This document shows positions 7,171 through 14,401 of a DNA stretch of 26,037 bases, piece by piece (the first letter of the stretch is position 1; the number at the start of each line of letters is the position of its first letter). Both the position numbers and the translations under genes were made by a program. The notes below the pieces were generated by a model that worked only from the letters and a program-made list of their open reading frames with translations, did not search any database and was not told the DNA's origin. Origin of the DNA: Pseudopedobacter sp043763845 (GTDB lineage: Bacteria; Bacteroidota; Bacteroidia; Sphingobacteriales; Sphingobacteriaceae); NCBI GenBank assembly GCA_043763845.1, contig JAYULE010000201.1, forward strand, positions 1 to 26,037. The letters are read 5' to 3'.

Positions 7171-7812
7171 TTACATTGTTAAAGGTGTAAATATTTTTGA
7201 TGGATTGTTAACCATTGCTAACAATCTTTTTTCTATTACTTGCCATTTTAATTTACCTACCATCAAATTTATGGGTTCGTTAAAATCAATATCCTCAAAA
7301 TAGGTAAGGGCTTTTGGAACCATTAAAGGGTTTGAGTTGGCGTACTTTTCTTGATAAGACTGGTGCATATTATTCAGCGAAAGCAATGAAGATAAATATG
7401 CTATATCTATAAAATCTTTTAATCGTGTGCCGTTGCTCATAATGGCATTAAGTTTCATAGCTGCAATATCGGACAAAGCGGCCATTCTCACCCCTTCTAC
7501 AAATAAATTATTTTCTATATCGGGGTAATTGTGAGTTATAAAATCTACCTTAACACTGTCAATTTCACCTTTTAAGGTATTGTTGTTAATATAGTTTTGT
7601 TTAAAGTTATATTTATTTTCTAAATCAGTTAGAAGACTTGCTGCATTAAAGGACTCTTTGCAAAATAAATCTAAGTCAACGCTATCTCTGTGGGCAATTT
7701 GTAAGGCTAAAGCAGTCCCACCTACTAAAACAAAATCATTTAATAAGCTGTCATTCATAAGCTTAATTAGCAATTCCAGTGTTGTACCTTTAACTGCGAT
7801 TCTCTGTAACAT
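7171..7812 (-). CDS. AbiEii/MenT-type nucleotidyltransferase toxin
   Basis: The 213-residue protein has the Pol-beta nucleotidyltransferase motif of the AbiEii/AbiGii toxin family: VGGTALALQ (residues 30-38), then HRDSVDLDLF with D46 and D48, and the third acidic residue D90 in VKVDF. The family's lysine-containing block appears at residues 114-140 (LSDIAAMKLNAIMSNG, then KDFIDIAYL). Related toxins add nucleotides to tRNA acceptor stems or otherwise modify tRNA and can cause abortive infection. The start ATG at 7812 overlaps the upstream DUF6922 gene by 46 bases and gives the usual family N terminus, so the overlap is probably real. No AbiEi-type antitoxin is nearby. Confidence 0.85.
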   Translation of the reverse strand: MLQRIAVKGTTLELLIKLMNDSLLNDFVLVGGTALALQIAHRDSVDLDLFCKESFNAASLLTDLENKYNFKQNYINNNTLKGEIDSVKVDFITHNYPDIENNLFVEGVRMAALSDIAAMKLNAIMSNGTRLKDFIDIAYLSSLLSLNNMHQSYQEKYANSNPLMVPKALTYFEDIDFNEPINLMVGKLKWQVIEKRLLAMVNNPSKIFTPLTM

Positions 7813-8084
7813 CTCAATTGTTTTAGTGGAATTTGAAACACAATGTGCACAAAATTCATATCCTTTTTGTTCAAATATTTTATTTCTTTTATGGTTTCAA
7901 CAACATTATCCATACCATATAAATTAAAAATCGCTTGAAAATCATCGGGCCAACCTCTTTCAATTACCCGCTGCACCACTTGTTTACGCATTGCCTGGTA
8001 ATCAAAATTTACAAGATTGTACTCCCAAAGTAAAGCGGGATTAATTTCTTTAATATTAGGATTATTATAACTAGAAAAATACAT
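7767..8084 (-). CDS. DUF6922-type small protein, putative antitoxin of the nucleotidyltransferase
   Basis: The 105-residue protein carries the pattern I associate with DUF6922: NPALLWEYNLVNFDY near the N terminus, VVQRVIERGWPDDFQAIFNLYG in the middle, then IKEIKYLNKKDMNFVHIVF. Such proteins are commonly found directly before AbiEii-type nucleotidyltransferases in Bacteroidota. It has no signal peptide or membrane segment and is probably a compact helical protein. The 46-base overlap with the toxin gene suggests translational coupling. The antitoxin role is inferred from context only. It begins 18 bases after the histidine kinase gene ends. Confidence 0.75.
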   Translation of the reverse strand: MYFSSYNNPNIKEINPALLWEYNLVNFDYQAMRKQVVQRVIERGWPDDFQAIFNLYGMDNVVETIKEIKYLNKKDMNFVHIVFQIPLKQLRCYRESQLKVQHWNC

Positions 8085-8102
8085 TTTTATGAAATTCTAA
8101 AT

Positions 8103-9005
8103 TTAATTAAAACTAACTTCAAATATAGTACCACTAGGTAAATTATTTTTAACTTTTATAGTGGCTTGGTGATGGTCTAAAACCTGTTTTACTATAAATA
8201 ACCCTAAGCCAGTGCCTTTTGTTTTTCGGGTATCCTCATTGCCAACTCTATAAAATTTATCAAATATTTTTGGTTTTTCATCGTCGGTAATGCCAATTCC
8301 TAAATCCGCAACGCTAAAAACTGCTTTACCTTGTGGGTTTCGTTTTAAACTTACGTGTATAGGCATACAGCTTGGCGAATATTTAACTGCGTTTTCTACC
8401 AGATTAGTAATTACTGATGCCAAAGCAAAATCATCACCTTTAACAGAAATATTTGGCAAAATATCGGTAAGTAAAGCATCAGTATTGCAAACATGAATTT
8501 GTAAACGGGCTATAATTTTGTCGACCAAACTTGATAGATTAAAATTTTCTTTCGGGAAACTGTACGATTTATTTTCTATACGCGTAGCAAGCAACATATT
8601 TTCTACCAAATCAGCCAAACGCTCTATATCTAATAACGATTTGCTAATAAAACTTTGCTGTTGTGCTTTACCTAAATCTCGTTTTAAAATGGTTTGTAAG
8701 TATAATTTTATAGAAGCCAAAGGCGATTTTAACTCGTGGGTTACGCTTAACAAAAAGTTTTTTTGTTGAGCGTTTATCTTTTTTTCTTTGTTGATGGCTC
8801 GGTGTAATTTATAAGCACCAAAACCCATTAACGATATAAACACAAAACCTTCGCCAAACACCATACCTCTACGCATAGGTTCTAGCCGTACCATTATGGC
8901 GGCCCACCAAAGCAATTGAGCAATAACGTAAAAAACTAAGATGTAAAATATAGTTAGCGGTTTCATTAATTTAAACGATTTTTTTAAAAGTAATAACATT
9001 TTCAT
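8103..9005 (-). CDS. Intramembrane-type sensor histidine kinase
   Basis: The 300-residue protein has two membrane helices (~17-39 and ~51-66) joined by a very short loop (RLEPMRRGMVF), so there is almost no extracytoplasmic sensor. The H-box follows (FLLSVTHELKSPLASIK, H90), then a HATPase domain with N-box NLVENAVKYS (N205), G1 box DLGIGI (234-239), F-box FDKFYRV and G2 box GTGLGL (264-269). All residues needed for autophosphorylation are present. It should sense a membrane signal or partner protein. It runs on the same strand as the OmpR-type regulator at 5662-6360, its likely target. It is divergent from surE. Confidence 0.92.
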   Translation of the reverse strand: MKMLLLLKKSFKLMKPLTIFYILVFYVIAQLLWWAAIMVRLEPMRRGMVFGEGFVFISLMGFGAYKLHRAINKEKKINAQQKNFLLSVTHELKSPLASIKLYLQTILKRDLGKAQQQSFISKSLLDIERLADLVENMLLATRIENKSYSFPKENFNLSSLVDKIIARLQIHVCNTDALLTDILPNISVKGDDFALASVITNLVENAVKYSPSCMPIHVSLKRNPQGKAVFSVADLGIGITDDEKPKIFDKFYRVGNEDTRKTKGTGLGLFIVKQVLDHHQATIKVKNNLPSGTIFEVSFN

Positions 9006-9256
9006 TTTAACGCAACTAAATATATTTTTTGGTATTTAATTTCGTAAATAGATTCGAGTTAACTTCTTGTTTCACATAGTTCTATTTTAAAAATTTCACT
9101 TTTTAAATGACAAAAATCGTACATAATTTTTGTCTTGTTACTAAACTTATTAATGTAACTAAGAAAATTAAGTTTCAATCTTTTTTGTTAGGCTTTTAAA
9201 ACCAGCTTTTTTGTATTTTTGAACCATAAAAAAAGCATCTCATAAAAAATTAATAA
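9006..9256. other. Divergent intergenic region between the histidine kinase and surE
   Basis: This is 251 bases of AT-rich sequence with no gene. It must hold promoters for both directions. I see a -7-like element for surE (listed separately). There is also an imperfect inverted repeat, CTTGTTAC (9134-9141) against GTAACTAAG (9155-9163), that might be a regulator site. Nothing else stands out. Confidence 0.5.
9214..9221 (+). promoter_or_regulatory. -7-like element (TATTTTTG) upstream of surE
   Basis: TATTTTTG matches TAnnTTTG and lies 36 bases before the surE ATG, which would give a leader of about 30 bases. A TTTG occurs upstream at 9184-9187, but the 26-base spacing is longer than the usual 19-20, so only the -7 part is supported. 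Confidence 0.42.
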
Positions 9257-10033
9257 ATGAAAAACAATAAACCTACCATTTTAGTGGTAAACGATGATGG
9301 TATTACCGCACCAGGTATAAAAGCCTTAATTGAGGTAATGCAGGAAATTGGCAATGTAACGGTGGTTGCGCCCGATAGCCCACAATCGGGTATGGGCCAC
9401 GCAATTACCATTGGCAAACCACTACGATTAGATAAAGTGCACCTTTACGAAGGAGTGGAAATGTATAAAAGCAGTGGCACTCCGGTTGATTGTGTAAAGC
9501 TAGCTGTAAACAAAATTTTTAAAGGTAAAAAACCCGATTTATGTGTATCGGGCATAAACCACGGCTTAAATAATTCTATAAATGTGATTTATTCTGGCAC
9601 CATGTCGGCAGCGGTAGAAGGTTGTATAGAAAGCATACCATCGGTAGGTTTTAGTATGGACGATTATACTTGGGATGCCGATTTTGAAGCTTGCAAGCCA
9701 TTTATAAAAGCAATATGTTTACAAATTTTACAAAATAGTTTGCCCGCTGGTGTTTTGCTAAACGTAAATTTCCCCAACAACACTCAACCCATAAAAGGAA
9801 TTAAAATTTGCCGACAGGCGAATGCCAAATGGGCCGAGGATTTTGACGAACGCCAAGACCCATACAAGCGTAACTATTACTGGTTAACAGGTGTTTTTCA
9901 GTTAAACGATAATGGCGAAGATTGCGATGTTTGGGCTTTAAATAACCATTATGCATCGGTTGTGCCTGTACAATTTGATATGACGGCGCACCACGCAATT
10001 AACACATTAAACCAATGGAATTTTAATGTTTAA
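9257..10033 (+). CDS. surE: 5'-nucleotidase SurE
   Basis: SurE is a metal-dependent nucleoside monophosphate phosphatase linked to stationary-phase survival. The 258-residue protein has the diagnostic N terminus TILVVNDDGITAPGIKAL (metal ligands D13 and D14), the VVAPDSPQSGMGHAIT block with S44, and SGINHGLNNSINVIYSGTM with N101. Length is normal for the family. It is the first gene of a + strand operon, and the next gene starts inside its last codons (8-base overlap). Confidence 0.95.
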   Translation: MKNNKPTILVVNDDGITAPGIKALIEVMQEIGNVTVVAPDSPQSGMGHAITIGKPLRLDKVHLYEGVEMYKSSGTPVDCVKLAVNKIFKGKKPDLCVSGINHGLNNSINVIYSGTMSAAVEGCIESIPSVGFSMDDYTWDADFEACKPFIKAICLQILQNSLPAGVLLNVNFPNNTQPIKGIKICRQANAKWAEDFDERQDPYKRNYYWLTGVFQLNDNGEDCDVWALNNHYASVVPVQFDMTAHHAINTLNQWNFNV

Positions 10034-10289
10034 GAAAGATAGCGTTTGGCTAGGCCTTGGTTTAGGTTTGGTTACACCCGGTTTGGGTTTTTTAATTGTA
10101 GAGTTTTTAAAAAGAAATTTAAACTATTTAGGCAAAGCCGATTTGCTGTACATAGGTTGTGTAGCTTTAAATTTATTATTACTAAAATTGGCTTACAAAA
10201 AGGAAATGGAAGCCGCCGCCCGTGGTATAATATCGGCTACTTTTGTTTGTGCTTTATTGTTTTTTTATTATAAAGTTAACCAGGCTTGA
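10026..10289 (+). CDS. Small membrane protein between surE and lpxB, function unknown
   Basis: The 87-residue protein is mostly hydrophobic, with about three membrane helices: LGLGLGLVTPGLGFLIVEF, LLYIGCVALNLLLLKLAY and GIISATFVCALLFFYY. It begins MFKKDSVWLG and has a central KRNLNYLGKAD loop. It overlaps surE by 8 bases and lpxB by 4 bases, so the three are almost certainly co-translated. Similar small proteins seem to occupy this slot in related genomes. The lpxB link suggests an inner-membrane role, but no function is known to me. Confidence 0.78.
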   Translation: MFKKDSVWLGLGLGLVTPGLGFLIVEFLKRNLNYLGKADLLYIGCVALNLLLLKLAYKKEMEAAARGIISATFVCALLFFYYKVNQA

Positions 10290-11398
10290 AATATTACTTG
10301 GTTGCTGGCGAAGCATCGGGCGACTTACACGGAGCCAATTTAATTAAAACCCTAAAAAACATTGATATCAATGCCCATTTTAGGTTTTTTGGTGGAGATT
10401 TAATGCAAGCCGAAGGTGGTATATTGATTAAGCATTATGCCGATATGGCATTTATGGGATTTTTAGAGGTGGCTTTAAACCTTAAAACCATATTAAGAAA
10501 TATTAAGTTTTGCAAAGCAGATATTTTGGCCTACCAACCCGATGTATTAGTTTTAATAGATTTCCCGGGTTTTAATTTAAAAATTGCATCGTTTGCAAAA
10601 AAGCAGGGAATAAAAGTTTGCTACTACATTTCGCCTAAGGTTTGGGCCTGGAACCAAAAAAGAGTCTTAAAAATTAAACGCGATGTTGATAAAATGTTTT
10701 GCATTTTACCTTTCGAGGTAGAATTTTATAAAAAATGGGGCATGCAGGTAGAGTATGTAGGAAACCCCTTGTTAGATGCTATTGAAAATTTTAACCCAAA
10801 CCCAAACTTTAAAACTGAAAATAATCTAAGCAATAAAAAAATAATTGCCCTTTTACCAGGCAGTCGTAAACAAGAAATAGCGTATATATTACCAGTAATG
10901 CTATCGGTAGTTGATAGTTTTAGCAATTACCAATTTGTAATAGCTGGCGCACCATCGTTTACAACCCAATTTTATTTACCTTATACTACAAATAAAAATA
11001 TTCCCATAGTTTTTGAGCAAACTTACGATTTACTAATAAATGCCGAGGCTGCCATAGTAACATCGGGCACTGCAACTTTAGAAACCGCACTTTTTAAAAT
11101 ACCTCAAGTAGTGTTGTATAAAGGCAGTAAAATTTCTATTGCAATAGCTCGGTTTTTGGTTGATATTAAGTTTATTAGTTTGGTAAACTTAATTATGGAT
11201 AAAGGTATTGTTAAAGAGCTTTTGCAGGAAGATTGCAATAGTGAAATGCTTATAAACAAATTAAACGACATTTTAAATGAACCAAAGAAAAGTCAATTGC
11301 TAGTAGATTATAATGATTTAGCACAAAAAATGGGCAAGCCTGGCGCATCGGCAAAGGTGGCTAAATTGGTGTACACGTGGCTACAAACTGGGGTTTAG
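10286..11398 (+). CDS. lpxB: Lipid-A-disaccharide synthase
   Basis: LpxB condenses UDP-diacylglucosamine with lipid X to form the beta-1,6 disaccharide of lipid A at the inner membrane. The 370-residue protein starts MKYYLVAGEASGDLHGANL, a canonical LpxB beginning. The start codon is TTG (10286-10288), overlapping the previous gene's TGA as TTGA. Family blocks follow in order: LIDFPGFNLKIA, YYISPKVWAW, LPFEVEFYKKW, VGNPLLD, LLPGSRKQEI and TSGTATLETALF. It is the last gene of the surE operon, and the rare start may lower its expression relative to surE. Confidence 0.95.
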   Translation: MKYYLVAGEASGDLHGANLIKTLKNIDINAHFRFFGGDLMQAEGGILIKHYADMAFMGFLEVALNLKTILRNIKFCKADILAYQPDVLVLIDFPGFNLKIASFAKKQGIKVCYYISPKVWAWNQKRVLKIKRDVDKMFCILPFEVEFYKKWGMQVEYVGNPLLDAIENFNPNPNFKTENNLSNKKIIALLPGSRKQEIAYILPVMLSVVDSFSNYQFVIAGAPSFTTQFYLPYTTNKNIPIVFEQTYDLLINAEAAIVTSGTATLETALFKIPQVVLYKGSKISIAIARFLVDIKFISLVNLIMDKGIVKELLQEDCNSEMLINKLNDILNEPKKSQLLVDYNDLAQKMGKPGASAKVAKLVYTWLQTGV

Positions 11399-11771
11399 TT
11401 TTTGGGTGGAATGGTTTTAATAAACTATTTTTTTCTAAATAAAATAACACGCACCTTACCACCAGGGCTAACGCATTTAAAAAATTCCTAAAAACTTGAG
11501 TTCGATTAATAAATACTGTTTTTGTAATGATTGGGGCGTTTCCTGCCTGCCGGTAGGCAAGGTAACACGCTTTTCGCTATATCTTTTTTAGTTTATTTAT
11601 CCCCCCGCCCCCCGAAGGGGGAGTTTCGGCGTAAAAAAGGGATGCCTGCCTACCGGCAGGCAGGCCGCCGCAATCGTTAACGCACTTAAGCTGTATATTA
11701 GTTTGATAAACAGCAAATTATATTACAATTAACTATCAAAAGTAGATTAATAAATAAATCACTTAAAACAT
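11399..11771. other. Convergent intergenic region between lpxB and murF
   Basis: These 373 bases between two converging genes hold no coding frame I can support. The centre is occupied by the GC-rich inverted-repeat element listed separately. The rest is AT-rich. Local base composition inside the element is strikingly higher in G+C than anywhere else in the window. Confidence 0.7.
11531..11684. repeat. Long GC-rich inverted-repeat element (REP-like), possible bidirectional terminator
   Basis: The arms CCTGCCTGCCGGTAGGCA (11542-11559) and its exact reverse complement (11647-11664) form an 18-base perfect inverted repeat. Each arm is itself partly palindromic. Outside them GGCGTT and AACGC also pair. 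Inside, a TTTTTT run near 11583 faces AAAAAA near 11635. The centre holds a second hairpin, CCCCC-GAA-GGGGG, around 11605-11622. Elements with this layout (GGGCGTT ... CGCTATATCTTTTTT ... AAAAAAGG ... AACGC) recur in intergenic regions of many Bacteroidota genomes. I recall this as a general pattern and could not search for copies here. Confidence 0.7.
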
Positions 11772-13070
11772 CTACAAACTATCCAACAAACTTTCCAATT
11801 TCATTCCTCTACTGCCTTTTAACAGTACTAAAGCATTTTGCAAAGGTTGTTCTTTTAAATAATTTAAGGCCTCTAAAGTATTTGCAAAAAATTTAGCTTT
11901 CGCCGATTGTGAAATTTTACAAAACAGTTCTCCAATAAAAAATATTTGGCTAAAATTATGTTGCAGGGCTTCTAAAACAATAGTTTGATGTTCTATTTCG
12001 GCATCATTACCAAGCTCAAACATATCACCTAAAATCAAAACTTTATTATCGGCCTTTAGCTCGCTTAAATTTTTTATAGCTGCTAACATGCTGGTAGGGT
12101 TGGCGTTGTAATAATCGCAAATAATTGTATTTTTTGCTGTTTTAGAAATTTGCGATCGGTTATTTTGTGGGTTGTATCCTTCAATTCCATCGTTTATTTC
12201 ATCGACAGTTAGGCCAAATTTTAATCCTATGGCAATAGCTACCAAAATGTTTTCGAAATTATAGGAACCCGTTAAATGCGATTTTACCTCAGATACAATT
12301 CCGCCTCTTTGCCATTTGATACCTAAAAACGGATTATTCTCAATTAACGTTCCGTATAAAAAATTATTGGGGTTGGTGCCATAGGTTATGGTTTGTTTAA
12401 ACTTTTTATCGCCCATCATTTCTAATAAATGTGCGTTATCTTGGTTTATAAATAGGGTTGCCTTTGTGTTTTCTAAAAAAGTATATAATTCTCCTTTGCC
12501 TTTTTTAACTCCTTCAAATCCACCAAAACCTTCTAAATGCGCTTTGCCTACATTGGTAATTAAGCCAAAATTTGGTTGGCAAATATTACTTAATAACTCG
12601 ATTTCCTTTTGATGATTTGCTCCCATTTCTATAATGGCAACTTGGGTTTCTGGCTTTAAAGCTAATAGCGTTAAGGGTACACCAATATGGTTATTTAAAT
12701 TACCTACCGTTGCCGATGTTTTAAATTTTTGTGATAAAACTGCATTAATTAACTCTTTGGTAGTGGTTTTTCCATTCGAGCCTGTTAAACCAATTACTGG
12801 GATGTTTAGTTGCTGGCGGTGGTAGGTGGCCAATTGTTGCAAAGTGATTAGTACATTATCAACCAAAATACATAATTCACTTTCGTTAAAAACTGCTTCA
12901 TCAATAACCGCGTAACTAGCCCCCATTGCAATTGCTTGTTGGGCAAAGGTGTTGCCATTAAAATTATCGCCTTTAAGGGCAAAAAACATACACCCGTTAG
13001 TAATTTTACGGGTATCGGTACAAATTTGTGGGTGTTTAAGGTAGATTTGGTATAATTGTGCAATTGTCAT
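11772..13070 (-). CDS. murF: UDP-MurNAc-tripeptide--D-Ala-D-Ala ligase
   Basis: MurF adds D-Ala-D-Ala to UDP-MurNAc-tripeptide, the last cytoplasmic step of peptidoglycan precursor synthesis. The 432-residue protein has the N-terminal uridine-binding part (CTDTRKITNGCMFFALKGDNFNG), the ATP P-loop GLTGSNGKTTTKE (around residues 94-106), VGNLNNHIGVP, and IEMGANHQKEIELL. The middle-domain NVGKAHLEGFG and the C-terminal DYYNANPTSMLAA and ILGDMFELG blocks follow. Length is normal. It is the last gene of a - strand run, 68 bases after the MFS transporter gene. It stands away from the main mur cluster. Confidence 0.95.
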   Translation of the reverse strand: MTIAQLYQIYLKHPQICTDTRKITNGCMFFALKGDNFNGNTFAQQAIAMGASYAVIDEAVFNESELCILVDNVLITLQQLATYHRQQLNIPVIGLTGSNGKTTTKELINAVLSQKFKTSATVGNLNNHIGVPLTLLALKPETQVAIIEMGANHQKEIELLSNICQPNFGLITNVGKAHLEGFGGFEGVKKGKGELYTFLENTKATLFINQDNAHLLEMMGDKKFKQTITYGTNPNNFLYGTLIENNPFLGIKWQRGGIVSEVKSHLTGSYNFENILVAIAIGLKFGLTVDEINDGIEGYNPQNNRSQISKTAKNTIICDYYNANPTSMLAAIKNLSELKADNKVLILGDMFELGNDAEIEHQTIVLEALQHNFSQIFFIGELFCKISQSAKAKFFANTLEALNYLKEQPLQNALVLLKGSRGMKLESLLDSL

Positions 13071-13138
13071 GGGGTAAAAATAAGGAGAATTTAAGAATTG
13101 TTGGATTTTATGTATTATTAAAATCTTTCGCTACACTA

Positions 13139-14389
13139 TTACCTCCTGGCCAACTCATCTAAACTTTTATGCACAAAAGCCTTGGTTTTAAACCATGTAA
13201 TTCCCACCACACTTAGCGTTACACAACCGCCAAAAACTATGGCGGGTACAGTACCCATTAAACGAGCGGTTAATCCCGACTCGAACTGACCAATCTCATT
13301 TGATGAACCTATAAACATGGAGTTTACAGCCGAAACTCGCCCCCGCATTTCATCGGGCGTAAGCATTTGTAATAAGGTTGAGCGAATAATTACACTCACA
13401 CTATCAAACCCACCTTCTAAAACTAAAAATGCAATAGAAAGGTAGTAACTTTTAGATAAACCAAAACCAATAATACATATTCCAAAACCTGTAATGGCAA
13501 TTAATAAGTTGCGCCAAGGTTTGTTCATTGGCGAAAACCTTGTCATGGCAAACATGGTAACTACAGCCCCAATAGCTGGTGCAGCTCGCATAAAACCAAA
13601 TTCTTGGGCACCAACATTTAAAATTTCGCGGGCAACAACAGGTATTAATGCTACGGCGCCACCAAAAAATACCGAAAACAAATCCAGGCTTAGCGCACCC
13701 ACAATAATTTTATTTTTAAATACAAATTTTAATCCTTCGCTAAGGCTTTCAAAAATATTGGTTGTAGGTACAAAAACTGGTGGCCGCCTTTTAATAAAAA
13801 AAATACAACTTAAACTAAGCAACATAAAAACTAAAACCAATATAAACGAATGGTTTAAGCCTGCAAAACCATACATTAAACCACCTAAAGCCGGGCCAAT
13901 AATTGATGCTGTTTGCCAAATAGAACTGTTCCAAGTTGATGAGTTGGCGTAATGTTCTCTTTTTATAATCATGCTCATTAACGAAAAAGCAGCAGGTGCA
14001 TAAAATCCTCGGGCTAACCCAATAATAAATATAATTACATAAATTAATAACACTAATTTTTGCGTACCTAATTGCGTTGCAATTTGTGGCAATGTAATAA
14101 AATACAACAGTGCCGATGCAACAAACATAACCGCTAAAACCCAACGTAGTAAAAGTGCTCTATCTGCTTTGTCGGCAATGTAGCCACTGTATAGTGCTAT
14201 GCCTATGGCAGGTAAGGCTTCGGCAAGGCCAATTAAACCTAACGAAAGTGGGTTTTTTGTAATGCTGTAAACGTACCACCCAATTATAACTGCTTGTACT
14301 TGGTAGGCCAGGGTTAAAAAAAATCGCATTGATAAAAAAAATCGAAACTCGGGGTAGCTTAACGCAATATAAGGTTTTTTTGTAATCAT
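13139..14389 (-). CDS. MFS transporter (EntS/MFS_3-like exporter)
   Basis: The 416-residue protein has about 12 hydrophobic helices. MFS landmarks include the loop 2-3 motif SGYIADKADRALLLRW and a second-half loop MLTPDEMRGRVSAVNSMFIG, typical of the MFS_3/EntS-like group of small-molecule exporters. FRFFLSMRFFLTLAYQVQA at the N terminus also fits. The substrate cannot be deduced. It starts 12 bases after recG ends and is probably co-transcribed with it. Confidence 0.87.
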   Translation of the reverse strand: MITKKPYIALSYPEFRFFLSMRFFLTLAYQVQAVIIGWYVYSITKNPLSLGLIGLAEALPAIGIALYSGYIADKADRALLLRWVLAVMFVASALLYFITLPQIATQLGTQKLVLLIYVIIFIIGLARGFYAPAAFSLMSMIIKREHYANSSTWNSSIWQTASIIGPALGGLMYGFAGLNHSFILVLVFMLLSLSCIFFIKRRPPVFVPTTNIFESLSEGLKFVFKNKIIVGALSLDLFSVFFGGAVALIPVVAREILNVGAQEFGFMRAAPAIGAVVTMFAMTRFSPMNKPWRNLLIAITGFGICIIGFGLSKSYYLSIAFLVLEGGFDSVSVIIRSTLLQMLTPDEMRGRVSAVNSMFIGSSNEIGQFESGLTARLMGTVPAIVFGGCVTLSVVGITWFKTKAFVHKSLDELARR

Positions 14390-14401
14390 TAATTTTTGTT
14401 A

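Noticed and set aside
7658..7927. A + strand 89-codon frame across the DUF6922/nucleotidyltransferase overlap
   Set aside because: It is a mirror of two well-supported - strand genes; low-complexity translation.
9134..9163. Inverted repeat CTTGTTAC/GTAACTAAG as an operator between the kinase and surE
   Set aside because: Only five contiguous paired bases in AT-rich DNA; could be chance, so not listed as a separate site.
11542..11664. CRISPR repeats or an insertion-sequence end
   Set aside because: There are only two inverted, not direct, copies, no spacers and no transposase frame.
13071..13138. TATTTTTAC directly before murF as a promoter
   Set aside because: It abuts the ATG, too close for a normal leader, and murF is probably transcribed from upstream.
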